Source of the DNA: Bacillota bacterium
GTDB taxonomy: Bacteria > Bacillota > Clostridia > Christensenellales > CAG-138
Direction: 5' to 3'
NCBI GenBank assembly: GCA_023390655.1
Contig: JAEWCL010000021.1
Coordinates: 1-64,000, forward strand
DNA: 64,000 bases
Shown here: positions 43,429 to 51,362 of the stretch, piece after piece
Numbering within the stretch: position 1 is the first letter of the stretch
How the letters are laid out: each line of letters starts with the position of its first letter
Notes under the pieces: model-generated
Seen by the model: only the letters and a program-made list of their open reading frames with translations
Told to the model about the DNA's origin: nothing
Database searches by the model: none
Position numbers and translations under genes: made by a program

Positions 43429-44088
43429 ATGTCAGTAAGAAGTGATTACCGCATTGTAGGTATGAGTACTGCCCAGGTGCGGGAACTGCAAAAAGCGCTC
43501 GGCGTTACGGCGGACGGCGCATGGGGCAACCAATCCCAGGCGGCGCTTGATAAACTTTACGGCGCGAACGCCGACCCGCTTGCGGCATACAAGGGCTCGG
43601 GTTCGGGCTCAGGGCAAAGCGGCGCAAGCACAGCAACTTCTTCACAGCAACCTGCCCAACCCGTGCTATCCAACGGCTATACGGGCAGCTACTATACCGG
43701 CAAGGACGGCAACAACTATACGGACTACGGCGCGCTGTTGCGCAACGATGGTTTTTTTTACCCCGACGGCGCAAGAATCAGCCCCAACGGCATGTATGTG
43801 GATGTTGGCAACGGCTGGCAGTTTGCGAAATATGGCGTTGCTTTTGATAAGAAAGGGCCTTTGCGTGACAGGGATGGAAGGCAGGTGTATGTCCCCAGCA
43901 GCGTAACGGGGCTTGCGCCGGGCGCACGCATCCCGGGCTTTACATTTGATGGAGGCGCAAGCGCAGCGGACCCCGGCGCAGCGGACCCGGAACCGAAAAC
44001 GGAAGAAGAAAAAGCCGAGTGGGAGCTGTATCTGGAGCGTGAACTCAAGCTGTACAACGAAGAATGGCTGTCCGGCTATATCGATTGA
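43429..44088 (+). CDS. Peptidoglycan-binding-like protein of the head cassette (1)
   Basis: 219 residues. Residues 12-44 fit a PG_binding_1 repeat (MSTAQVRELQKALGVTADG then WGNQSQAALDKLYG). A Gly/Ser/Gln linker follows, then a Tyr/Gly-rich middle (NGYTGSYYTGKDGNNYTDYG) and an acidic helix at the C-terminus (EEEKAEWELYLERELKLYNE). GATAGGAGGCGGC precedes the ATG. Such a protein could bind the host wall from the distal end of a particle. 13 bases before the next gene, which has a similar repeat. Confidence 0.6.
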   Translation: MSVRSDYRIVGMSTAQVRELQKALGVTADGAWGNQSQAALDKLYGANADPLAAYKGSGSGSGQSGASTATSSQQPAQPVLSNGYTGSYYTGKDGNNYTDYGALLRNDGFFYPDGARISPNGMYVDVGNGWQFAKYGVAFDKKGPLRDRDGRQVYVPSSVTGLAPGARIPGFTFDGGASAADPGAADPEPKTEEEKAEWELYLERELKLYNEEWLSGYID

Positions 44089-44101
44089 GGAAGGAGCGGC
44101 A

Positions 44102-44947
44102 ATGTATTATCTGGAGGGCTATTTGCCCCCGCCGGGGATCGCAGACCGTGAGGACGTAAAGGCTGCGCAGCACCAGCTCAACGCAGCAGGCGCGGGCCTT
44201 GCGGTGGACGGCATTTGGGGGCCGAAAACGGAGGCCGCGTACCTGCGGCTAAATGGCGGGAACAGTGCTGCAACACAGTACGGCGCGGGGCTTGGCCGGT
44301 TTACGGAGCAGATGCAGGGGATGCTCAGTTCGCCTGGCGTCAATTATACGCCGCAATCGGAAGCCGCGCTGCGGGCGCAGCTTGCAAGTGCGCTGCGCCC
44401 GCAGGTGGATGCCGCGATTGAAGCGCGAAGGGAGCTGACGCGGGAGAATACGGCGGCGCTCGATGTGGACGCATGGGCACGCGGCATGGGAAGAAGCACC
44501 TATCTTACGGACGTGAAGGAACGGCAGATGGACGACGAGGCCGATGATATTGTGAGGATGGAACAGGAGTATTCCGCAACACTCGCCTCCCTGCTGATGG
44601 AAGCGTTGCAGCAGGAACGCGCCCGTGCGTTTGAAGCCGAGATGTATAACGCGGACGCCGCTACAAAGGCATGGCAGGTTGCGTTTTCTTCCGCGCAGAG
44701 TGCATACGGGGATTATTTAAACGATCTGCAGGCGGCGCAAAACCGCGGCGGTGGTTCCGCGAAGGATGCCGCTATTGCGACAACGGAAGAAAACTGCCGC
44801 CTGTTTCTTTCCTACCTCACGCCGGAAGAACGCGGAAACATTTATAAGGGCGTTACCGCGCAGGACAGGGCTTACCGCGATGAACTCATCGCAAGCCTTG
44901 GCCATGCGGGGTATGTATCGATCCAGCAGGAGTTTCCAGGTAAGTAA
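44102..44947 (+). CDS. Peptidoglycan-binding-like protein of the head cassette (2)
   Basis: 281 residues from ATG 44102 (GAGGAAGGAGCGGCA upstream). Residues 12-50 fit PG_binding_1 (DVKAAQHQLNAAGAGLAVDG then WGPKTEAAYLRLNG). The rest is long helices (TPQSEAALRAQLASALRPQV, RMEQEYSATLASLLMEALQQ, DYLNDLQAAQN), probably a coiled-coil rod. No lytic domain or catalytic motif is seen. Last gene of the cassette, followed by a strong terminator. Confidence 0.6.
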   Translation: MYYLEGYLPPPGIADREDVKAAQHQLNAAGAGLAVDGIWGPKTEAAYLRLNGGNSAATQYGAGLGRFTEQMQGMLSSPGVNYTPQSEAALRAQLASALRPQVDAAIEARRELTRENTAALDVDAWARGMGRSTYLTDVKERQMDDEADDIVRMEQEYSATLASLLMEALQQERARAFEAEMYNADAATKAWQVAFSSAQSAYGDYLNDLQAAQNRGGGSAKDAAIATTEENCRLFLSYLTPEERGNIYKGVTAQDRAYRDELIASLGHAGYVSIQQEFPGK

Positions 44948-44968
44948 TGACCCGCGGCACCTTGCAAC

Positions 44969-45009
44969 AGGGGGGACTGTATGAACAGTCCCCCCTCGTT
45001 CTTTTATTA
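44969..45009. terminator. Terminator between head cassette and protease operon
   Basis: AGGGGGGACTGT (44969-44980), loop ATGA, ACAGTCCCCCCT (44985-44996), then CGTTCTTTTATT. Perfect 12-bp stem; strong on the plus strand. Confidence 0.85.
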
Positions 45010-46710
45010 TAGCTCCCGCATCAGGTTGAACGTCTGCAGCAGGTTGAGCCGCCCGTATCCCCATTGCGCGTTTGGATACGTAAGCGTATCCGAGCGGTTA
45101 CAGCCGCGGATGAGGTATGCGCGTATCTGGTAGGTGGAAAGTGCGGCATCGTTGCCGTTGACAATCCCCCATTGCAGCATCAGCGCGCCTGCGCCCGTGG
45201 TGATGGCGGTGGAGACGCTCGTACCGTCCATGGTGCCGTATCCCGTAGGGAACAGGCCCGATACGTTGACGCCGGGCGCGACCAGGTCCGGCGACATCAT
45301 GGGCAGGCGCGTCGGCCCCCAGGAGGTGCGCGTATAGAGGCTGTTGTTGTTGCCGTTATACGCCCCGCATGTGATCAGGCCGATGGCGGTGCCCGGCACG
45401 ACAATGGTGTAGTACGGCGTGGGGGTGAGGAACTCCACGTTCCGGGAGACGAACCCCGTCATGGGCAGCCATGCGTGGTAGGTGCCGTCAAGTACAATGT
45501 CTCCGTGGACAATGACCGTCCACACCCCCGGCGTGGGAAACCGGAACGAGATGAGGGTCAATTGTCCGCCGCTGCCCTCCACGGGGAAAAAGTACTGTAC
45601 CGTCACGATGGAGCGCTCGAGCACCAGGCGCGCTTCAAGCGTGGTGCCTGTGCGCGCAGGCACACGCCCCACCATTTCCCCCGTGGGGGAGCGCACCGCA
45701 ACAGAAAACCGGTCGGGCGCGGTGTTCCAGAGCGAAACCAGGAAGTCCCCCGCGTTTTCTCCGACGCGGATGTCCATATCCTGATCCTCGCCCGCGATGG
45801 TCAGCTTTCCCTGCGTATGGTGGCGCGCCTGGCTTTCGTTTCCCGCCGCGGTGCACAGGCACACGCCCCTGAGGTTGGAAACACCGCTCAAGTATTCCTC
45901 AAACAGCGTAAATCCGTCGTGGCTGCCGAAATTGGTGCCCAACCCGATGCAGATGGAAACGGGCCTGCCAAGCTCGCGCGCCCGTTGGAGGATGTATTCG
46001 ACACCTGACATTACGGAGGTGGATTCATATGCGTTTTCCTGATCCGGCGGGACAAGGTAGAAATCCCTGTAATACTGCCGTGCTTTGCGCAGTTTGACGA
46101 CGATCAAATCCGCTTCCGGCGCTGCGCCCACATTCTGGCCGATGCGCCGGCCTGCGGCGACAGAGGCTAAAAATGTGCCGTGCCCGACCGTATCCTGCTG
46201 GGGCACAACGCTATAAGGATCATCCGACTGCAGCGCGAGGTTGATCTGCTCCTGCGTGTATTCCGTGCCGATATAATATCCTTCGGGCGGGCTGCCGCGC
46301 TGCGTCTGATCGTATAGGTACAGGATTTTGCTCGAGCCGTCCTCATAAATAAACGCGGGCTGCGTATAATCGATCCCCGTATCCACAATGCCGACGAGTA
46401 CGCCCCTGCCCTGCAGGTCCAGATATGGCTGCTCCTGTACCTGCAGGATGCCGGCGGATTCGAGCGCCGCAGTATCAAGAAGCCCCAATACCAAAGGAAC
46501 TGCGCTGATAAAGCTGGAGCTGAGCGTCTGCGTGACGACAGAAACCTGATTGCGGTTTGCATACACAATCAAATACCGCCCGGCGATGAGCTGGGTTGGG
46601 ACAATCTGCGGATTGGCCGTCAGGAAATCCATAAAATATTGCGTGTTGCGCGCAACAAAGTCCACCGTATCCGGATCATCAATAAATTCGGCAAGCGAGG
46701 AATCGATCAT
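45007..46710 (-). CDS. Csp-like subtilisin (S8) protease, second of the operon
   Basis: 567 residues from ATG 46710 (AGGAGGCCCCTCCGT upstream); upstream codons are out-of-frame overlap of the previous gene. An N-terminal prodomain (about 1-95) precedes the S8 domain. Catalytic triad visible: Asp110 in VGIVDTGID, His177 in GHGTF, Ser498 in GTSVSTA; oxyanion Asn in AAGNES. A beta-barrel insertion of about 130 residues (around 320-450) separates His and Ser, as in clostridial CspB-type germination proteases. In Clostridium these cleave pro-SleC. Its ATG overlaps the previous gene's stop by 4 bases. GTSVSTA in place of GTSMAAP is unusual but keeps the serine. Confidence 0.82.
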   Translation of the reverse strand: MIDSSLAEFIDDPDTVDFVARNTQYFMDFLTANPQIVPTQLIAGRYLIVYANRNQVSVVTQTLSSSFISAVPLVLGLLDTAALESAGILQVQEQPYLDLQGRGVLVGIVDTGIDYTQPAFIYEDGSSKILYLYDQTQRGSPPEGYYIGTEYTQEQINLALQSDDPYSVVPQQDTVGHGTFLASVAAGRRIGQNVGAAPEADLIVVKLRKARQYYRDFYLVPPDQENAYESTSVMSGVEYILQRARELGRPVSICIGLGTNFGSHDGFTLFEEYLSGVSNLRGVCLCTAAGNESQARHHTQGKLTIAGEDQDMDIRVGENAGDFLVSLWNTAPDRFSVAVRSPTGEMVGRVPARTGTTLEARLVLERSIVTVQYFFPVEGSGGQLTLISFRFPTPGVWTVIVHGDIVLDGTYHAWLPMTGFVSRNVEFLTPTPYYTIVVPGTAIGLITCGAYNGNNNSLYTRTSWGPTRLPMMSPDLVAPGVNVSGLFPTGYGTMDGTSVSTAITTGAGALMLQWGIVNGNDAALSTYQIRAYLIRGCNRSDTLTYPNAQWGYGRLNLLQTFNLMREL

Positions 46711-48437
46711 ACGGAGGGGCCTCCTCTTTGCAAATATTCCACAAGCAGGTTCATGGTATTGTTGAGGCAAAGCGTGCCGTATCCCCAGATGGGGTTGGGG
46801 TAACTGATGGGCAGATCCCGCCGCGCGCCCTTTTGGAGAAACGCCTTGGCGCGCTGGCCGTATAAAAACGGATCGTTGCCCCGGACAATGCCCCATTCCA
46901 TCATTAGCGCGGCGGAACCCGTGACAAAGGGCGCGGCCATGCTGGTGCCGGTAAACACGTCGTATCCGCCGCCCGCCCGCGCTGTGGTAATGGCGACCGC
47001 GGGGGCGACAAGGTCTGGCTTGACGTACACGTTAAATCGCGTATATCCGCGGCCTGAAAAATCGGCGCTGTTGCCGATGAGCGAATTGTATCCGCCTACG
47101 GAAATCACATTTTGCACAGTGGAAGGGATGGTCAGCGTCACGGAAGCATCCGGCTGCAAAAACGAGGTTTCGCTGGAAACCGCGTCGGAGGTCGGCAGCC
47201 AGATATCAAACAGGCCGTCCGTCACCTCAAGCCCCCGCACGATCAGCGTCCACACACCCTGGGGAATCGGCCTTCCTCCCTGCCCGCGGAACCGAAAGTA
47301 ATTTTCCTGCGCCAGCTGGTAGTGGGTGGGCTGGCCAAAATAGATATCCACGCGCACATTATCGAGCACCACGTTGACAGCGCTCTGGATGGGCAGGATT
47401 TCGCCCGTCGTACGGCCGCTGGGAGAAATCAGCTCGTAAGAAAACGTATCCACAAAGTTTTTCCACAGCGGCATATAAATGTCGGAGATCTGGCCGGAGG
47501 TGGCAAACTCCACCGTCACCTGCGCGCCTTCGAGCACCCTTGCGGAGAAATGGTGCCCCGCGGCGCCCTCGTTGCCTGTCGCCACGCTGATGACGGAACG
47601 GCCGCGCTCCGCCATATCGTCGATGTAGGTTTCAAAGAGCGTATTGCCGTCGTGCGCGCCGAAATTGGTGCCATAGCTCAGGTTGATGGAGAGCGGCATA
47701 TTAAGCTGCGCCGCTTTGTCATAGAGGTATTTGATGCCGCGCATAATCTGCGTGGAACGCGTGGTGGAGGTGTCGTCGATATCTCCGAGCTTTACAATGG
47801 CAAGCGTTGCTTCGGGCGCGGCGCCCACCTGCAACCCGTCGCTCGCGCGGCCGTTACCGGCGGCAATGCCCGCAACTGCCGTCCCATGGCCGATATTGTC
47901 GCGGCTGGGTACAATGCTGTAGGGGTCGATCGCCTGCAGTGCGTCGTTAATTTGCCCGGAGGTGTATTCCGTACCGTACAGGAACCCTTCCGGCGGGTTG
48001 CCGGGAATGGATTGGTCCCATAAAAATGCGATACGCGTTGTCCCGTCCGGGTTGCGGAAATCCGGATGCGTATAATCGATGCCCGAGTCGATGATCCCAA
48101 TGAGCACGCCTTCCCCGCGAAGCCCAAAGCCCCAGTCGCTCTGCACATAGGTGATGCAGGCATGGCTGAGGCTGCGGCTCAACACGAACGTGAGCGTCGT
48201 GGGCAGCTCAATGTACTCTACTTCCGGGTAGGCATACAGCGGCAGGAGGTTTGAGAGCGGCAGCGTAACGATCGCATAGTTATCGGTGAGCAGCTCCGCT
48301 GCGCCGCCAAGTTCCGCGGCGACTCGGAGGAGATCGCCGGAATATTTGACGATCACCTCTATCGGCTCGTTCGCCTGCCCTTGCTCGAGGGTGGCAATGA
48401 CATTGGCAGGGATGCCTGGAAAATTACCTTGCAACAT
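46707..48437 (-). CDS. Csp-like subtilisin (S8) protease, first of the pair
   Basis: 576 residues. Prodomain about 1-95, S8 domain from about 100. Triad intact: Asp117 in IGIIDSGID, His184 in GHGTAVAG, Ser499 in GTSMAAP; oxyanion Asn289 in ATGNEG. The jelly-roll insertion between Asn and Ser (residues about 300-440) is the architecture of CspB, the spore protease that activates the cortex hydrolase SleC. No signal peptide, which fits packaging into spores by the mother cell. GGGGGGCAGCT is upstream of the ATG. About 44 percent of conserved blocks are shared by eye with the next gene (INLSYGTNFGAHDGNTLFE against ICIGLGTNFGSHDGFTLFE), so the two are duplicates. Confidence 0.84.
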   Translation of the reverse strand: MLQGNFPGIPANVIATLEQGQANEPIEVIVKYSGDLLRVAAELGGAAELLTDNYAIVTLPLSNLLPLYAYPEVEYIELPTTLTFVLSRSLSHACITYVQSDWGFGLRGEGVLIGIIDSGIDYTHPDFRNPDGTTRIAFLWDQSIPGNPPEGFLYGTEYTSGQINDALQAIDPYSIVPSRDNIGHGTAVAGIAAGNGRASDGLQVGAAPEATLAIVKLGDIDDTSTTRSTQIMRGIKYLYDKAAQLNMPLSINLSYGTNFGAHDGNTLFETYIDDMAERGRSVISVATGNEGAAGHHFSARVLEGAQVTVEFATSGQISDIYMPLWKNFVDTFSYELISPSGRTTGEILPIQSAVNVVLDNVRVDIYFGQPTHYQLAQENYFRFRGQGGRPIPQGVWTLIVRGLEVTDGLFDIWLPTSDAVSSETSFLQPDASVTLTIPSTVQNVISVGGYNSLIGNSADFSGRGYTRFNVYVKPDLVAPAVAITTARAGGGYDVFTGTSMAAPFVTGSAALMMEWGIVRGNDPFLYGQRAKAFLQKGARRDLPISYPNPIWGYGTLCLNNTMNLLVEYLQRGGPSV

Positions 48438-48447
48438 AGCTGCCCCC

Positions 48448-48723
48448 CTAGTAGATGCTGTCTACAACGGAAAGATTGATCTGCGCAAGCTGCCAGGCGT
48501 CATTGTCCCATATATAGGCGATCAGAAGATCATCCCGGATGCCGAGAGGATACGCCCAGAAGGAACTGCCCGATGCCGTCCACAAGTAGATATAATGATG
48601 CAGCTGCTGCGGAATATAGGCAACTCCAACGCCGCAAACGGCAGCACAATATTCCGGCGTTTGGCTGGGGGGCGGGGAGGACGGCGGCGTGATTGCCTGC
48701 ATGATGAGCGGGTGTCGATACAT
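48448..48723 (-). CDS. Small protein heading the Csp-like operon, unknown
   Basis: 91 residues. GAGGAAAGAGGGAACGCA precedes the ATG; the stop is 10 bases before the first protease gene. A Pro/Ser-rich N-terminal third (ITPPSSPPPSQTPEYC), then an aromatic, beta-rich part (YIYLWTASGSSFWAYPLG, AYIWDNDAWQLAQINL) that may form a small barrel. No family known to me. Its genetic coupling suggests a role with the proteases, for instance in packaging them into the spore, but this is inference. Confidence 0.6.
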   Translation of the reverse strand: MYRHPLIMQAITPPSSPPPSQTPEYCAAVCGVGVAYIPQQLHHYIYLWTASGSSFWAYPLGIRDDLLIAYIWDNDAWQLAQINLSVVDSIY

Positions 48724-48965
48724 TGCGTTCCCTCTTTCCTCCCTGTAAAATGCGTGCCGGGGTGCGCCATTATGTATATTCTATGACGCTCCCATAAGAA
48801 AAGAAGCGCAAAGAATGCGCGGCGCATCCCATGCGCCCGCTCATAGTATCCTATGCGCCTTGGTTTTGCGCGAATACCGCCAAATGCCGTGCGCCGGTAA
48901 ATTATAGGGTTTTTTGCACATATGTCTGCGCCCTTGCCGCATAGGATAACGGGAGGTGAATATGT

Positions 48966-50228
48966 ATGGAGATGATAAATGAAGCCGTGGAGATTGCGGT
49001 GACGACAGGGTTGCTGCAGGTGCAGGTATTTGCTGTGGACGCGGGCGATCCCGTGCCGAACGCGCAGGTGCGCATCACCGAGCGGGGATCGACGGATACG
49101 CTCATCGAACTCATGACAGATGACTCCGGGCAAGCGCCCACGGTGGAACTCAACACCCCACCTTTGGCGTATTCCCAGGCGCCTGAAAACCCCCGCCCCT
49201 ACGGCGAGTATGACATCTACGTCAGTGCGGCGGGCTTCCAGCCGGTGTTTGTGGAAGGGGTGCAGATTCTTCCGGATGCGCTCGCGCTGCAAAGCGTGAC
49301 GCTGCGCCCGAGCGTTGTCTACCGCCGGCCGATAGAGGACATTTATATCGAGCAGCACACGCTTTACGGCATATTCCCGCCCAAGATTCCGGAGGAAGAG
49401 GTGAAGCCGCTTCCGGAAGGACAGGGGCTGGTCGTACTGCCAAACGTCGTTGTTCCGGAATTTATTATCGTGCATCTGGGCGTGCCGTCGGACAACTCCG
49501 CGCAGAACGTCTGGATCCCGTTCAAGGATTACATCAAAAATGTTGCAAGCTGCGAAATCTATTCCACCTGGCCGGAGCAGACCATCCGCGCGAATGTGTT
49601 GGTCATCCTTTCGTTTACGCTCAACCGCGTTTATACGGAGTGGTACCGGGGGCGCGGCTATGATTTTACCATCACCAACTCGACCGCGTATGATCAGGCG
49701 TTTTCCTACGGGCGCAATATTTTTGACAGCATCTCCGTCATCGTTGACGAGCTGTTTACCACCTTCGTCACCCGCCCGGGCATCCGGCAGCCGCTTTTTA
49801 CCCAGTACTGCGACGGTTCCAGGGTGCAATGCCCGCGTTGGCTGTCCCAATGGGGTTCCAAGACGCTGGGCGATCAGGGGTATGACGCGCTTTCCATCCT
49901 CCGGTACTACTACGGTTCCAACGTCTTTTTGATGCAGGCCGAGCGCGTTTCGGGCGTGCCGCAGTCCTACCCCGGCCAGGCGCTCACGCTCGGCTCCACC
50001 GGCCCTGCCGTGCGGACCATTCAGGAGCAGCTCAACGAAATTGCGAACAATTATCCCGCCATCCCCAAGATGCGCGTGGACGGCGCGTTTGGAGAGCAGA
50101 CGAGAAGAGCCGTGGAAACCTTCCAGTCCATATTCAAGCTGCCGGTGACGGGCGTTGTGGACTTTGCGACATGGTATGAGATTTCCAACATCTATGTGGC
50201 GGTGGAACGCCTGGCGGAGCTGGTATAA
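48966..50228 (+). CDS. sleC: Spore cortex-lytic enzyme, SleC type
   Basis: 420 residues. Order of parts: a pre/pro region (1 to about 155) with a carboxypeptidase-regulatory-like beta domain (VQVFAVDAGDPVPNAQVRIT); a SpoIID-like catalytic domain at about 165-330 with Glu205 in TWPEQTIRANV, NRVYTEWYRGRGYDFTITNS, YCDGSRVQCPRWLSQWGS and ILRYYYG; and a PG_binding_1 repeat at about 343-405 (GPAVRTIQEQLNEI, RVDGAFGEQTRRAVETFQ). This is the layout of clostridial SleC, a lytic transglycosylase stored inactive in the cortex and cleaved by CspB at germination. It is divergent from the two Csp-like genes, which supports the pairing. GGGAGGTG precedes the ATG. Family assignment is good; the activation route is by analogy. 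Confidence 0.82.
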   Translation: MEMINEAVEIAVTTGLLQVQVFAVDAGDPVPNAQVRITERGSTDTLIELMTDDSGQAPTVELNTPPLAYSQAPENPRPYGEYDIYVSAAGFQPVFVEGVQILPDALALQSVTLRPSVVYRRPIEDIYIEQHTLYGIFPPKIPEEEVKPLPEGQGLVVLPNVVVPEFIIVHLGVPSDNSAQNVWIPFKDYIKNVASCEIYSTWPEQTIRANVLVILSFTLNRVYTEWYRGRGYDFTITNSTAYDQAFSYGRNIFDSISVIVDELFTTFVTRPGIRQPLFTQYCDGSRVQCPRWLSQWGSKTLGDQGYDALSILRYYYGSNVFLMQAERVSGVPQSYPGQALTLGSTGPAVRTIQEQLNEIANNYPAIPKMRVDGAFGEQTRRAVETFQSIFKLPVTGVVDFATWYEISNIYVAVERLAELV

Positions 50229-50322
50229 AGAAAGAAGATCAAAAAGATGACCCTTGATCCCCTGAATAAGGAGGGATCAGGGAACACCCGGGCCGAGCAA
50301 CCAGCGAACGGAATATAAAACG

Positions 50323-50359
50323 ACGGACGGTCGGCAGGAAGCCGACCGTCCGTTGTTTA
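50323..50359. terminator. Bidirectional terminator sleC / ribU
   Basis: ACGGACGGTCGGC (50323-50335), loop AGGAA, GCCGACCGTCCGT (50341-50353), then TGTTTAT. A second, imperfect hairpin (CCTTGATCCC/GGGATCAGGG) lies at about 50250-50282. Confidence 0.8.
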
Positions 50360-50371
50360 TAACCGAATGCA

Positions 50372-51025
50372 TTAAATATGGCCCTGGAGAACCAGGATCA
50401 GCAAAACACAGGTAATGATAATAAAAGAGGATACAAGGATCGTGCCGAGCCTTACTTTTCCCGGGGCTGCCGCAGACTCTTCGGATGCGAGTACCAGGTT
50501 TGATTTATACAATGCCTTCTTGATAGGCTTATACAACAGCATGGTGATTGCTGCGTTAAGGCCGCCCTTGAGCAAATTAAACGGCAAAAATGCCGGCATC
50601 AAAAGCTTTGTTACCGCCTCGCGGGGGAGCCCCATATAAATCGGGGTGATGAAATAGTTCCACAGAAGCATGACGGCGGTGGTCAGCAGCCAGCCAGCGA
50701 TAAGACCGATGATTGCTCTTTTGATTGTGCGGTGGCTGTTGTAAATAAATGAGGCGGTACAGGCGAATGAGCAGGTGGAAATCATATTCATGATCAAGCC
50801 GATGATGCCGGTATCGCTTACCGTGACCATCTCTGCAAAAGAAACGGTTGCCGACATGATAAATGCGGCAAACGGCCCATACAGAAAGCCGCCGATCGTG
50901 ATAATGATGTCCGCAGGGTCGTACTTTAGAAACATGACGACGGGTATCCGGCCAATTGCCATCACAATATAAGCGAATGCGCTTAACATGGCGAGTACGG
51001 TTAGTCTTTTCGTGCTTGTTTGCAT
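50372..51025 (-). CDS. ribU: Riboflavin ECF transporter S component
   Basis: 217 residues, about six membrane helices. Binds riboflavin and works with the shared EcfAA'T energy module (not in this window). RIPVVMFLKYDPADIIITIGGFLYGP is the hallmark of RibU (only short pieces quoted; K-Y-D-P-A-D in loop 1), followed by the M-N-x-I-S-T region in helix 3-4 and the YMGLPREAVT loop. The C-terminal 35 residues add an extra hydrophobic helix. AGGAGGGACTTTTAA precedes the ATG. An FMN riboswitch with an attenuator lies directly upstream, which confirms the substrate class and shows repression when FMN is plentiful. Confidence 0.93.
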   Translation of the reverse strand: MQTSTKRLTVLAMLSAFAYIVMAIGRIPVVMFLKYDPADIIITIGGFLYGPFAAFIMSATVSFAEMVTVSDTGIIGLIMNMISTCSFACTASFIYNSHRTIKRAIIGLIAGWLLTTAVMLLWNYFITPIYMGLPREAVTKLLMPAFLPFNLLKGGLNAAITMLLYKPIKKALYKSNLVLASEESAAAPGKVRLGTILVSSFIIITCVLLILVLQGHI

Positions 51026-51040
51026 TTAAAAGTCCCTCCT

Positions 51041-51079
51041 AAAAAAATACAACACCGAAAACGTGCCTTTCAGGTGTTG
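51041..51079 (-). terminator. Attenuator hairpin of the FMN riboswitch
   Basis: On the minus strand CAACACC (51073-51079), a 16-base loop, GGTGTTG (51050-51056), then TATTTTTTT (51041-51049) and at once the ribU ribosome site AGGAGGG. Termination before ribU in the FMN-bound state is the expected control. Confidence 0.75.
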
Positions 51080-51143
51080 CCTTAATTAGGTGGGCTATGA
51101 CGCAGCAATAGACTCGCATTGCGCTGCATATAAACGTCACCAT

Positions 51144-51255
51144 ATCTTCTTCCATCCAGACTTTAACTGTCGGTATTGGAGTTGCACCAATTCTGCGTTT
51201 TTACACGCTCGCGGACTGTACCGCCGATCGGGAATTTCACCCTGCCCTGAAGACA
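51144..51255 (-). promoter_or_regulatory. FMN riboswitch (RFN element)
   Basis: The minus-strand RNA has the conserved RFN blocks in order: CUUCAGGGCAGGGUGAAAUU, CCCGAUCGGCGGUACAGUCC, GCGAGCG, UUGGUGCAACUCCAAUACCG, ACAGUUAAAGUCUGGAUGGA, AGAAGA. All six helices of the aptamer can be drawn. It lies about 120 bases upstream of ribU. Confidence 0.96.
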
Positions 51256-51362
51256 TCCATATTCAAATGTTGACGTTAATTATAACATAAGCGTCCGGCA
51301 AAGGCAATATATCGCGGGAAGCCCTTGCGTCGCAAGGCTTTCCCGCGATGCTCCGGAATGGC

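Noticed and set aside
36276..45006. A complete prophage
   Set aside because: No integrase, attachment-site pair, repressor, terminase, tail, holin or endolysin is visible; only a head and connector cassette.
48940..48948. CATAGGATA resembling a sigma-K -10 box before sleC
   Set aside because: It lies against the ribosome site, so a transcript from it would lack a usable leader, and no -35 fits the spacing. The TATTCTATG at 48777-48785 (CATAGAATA on the minus strand, before the csp operon) is better placed but also lacks a -35.
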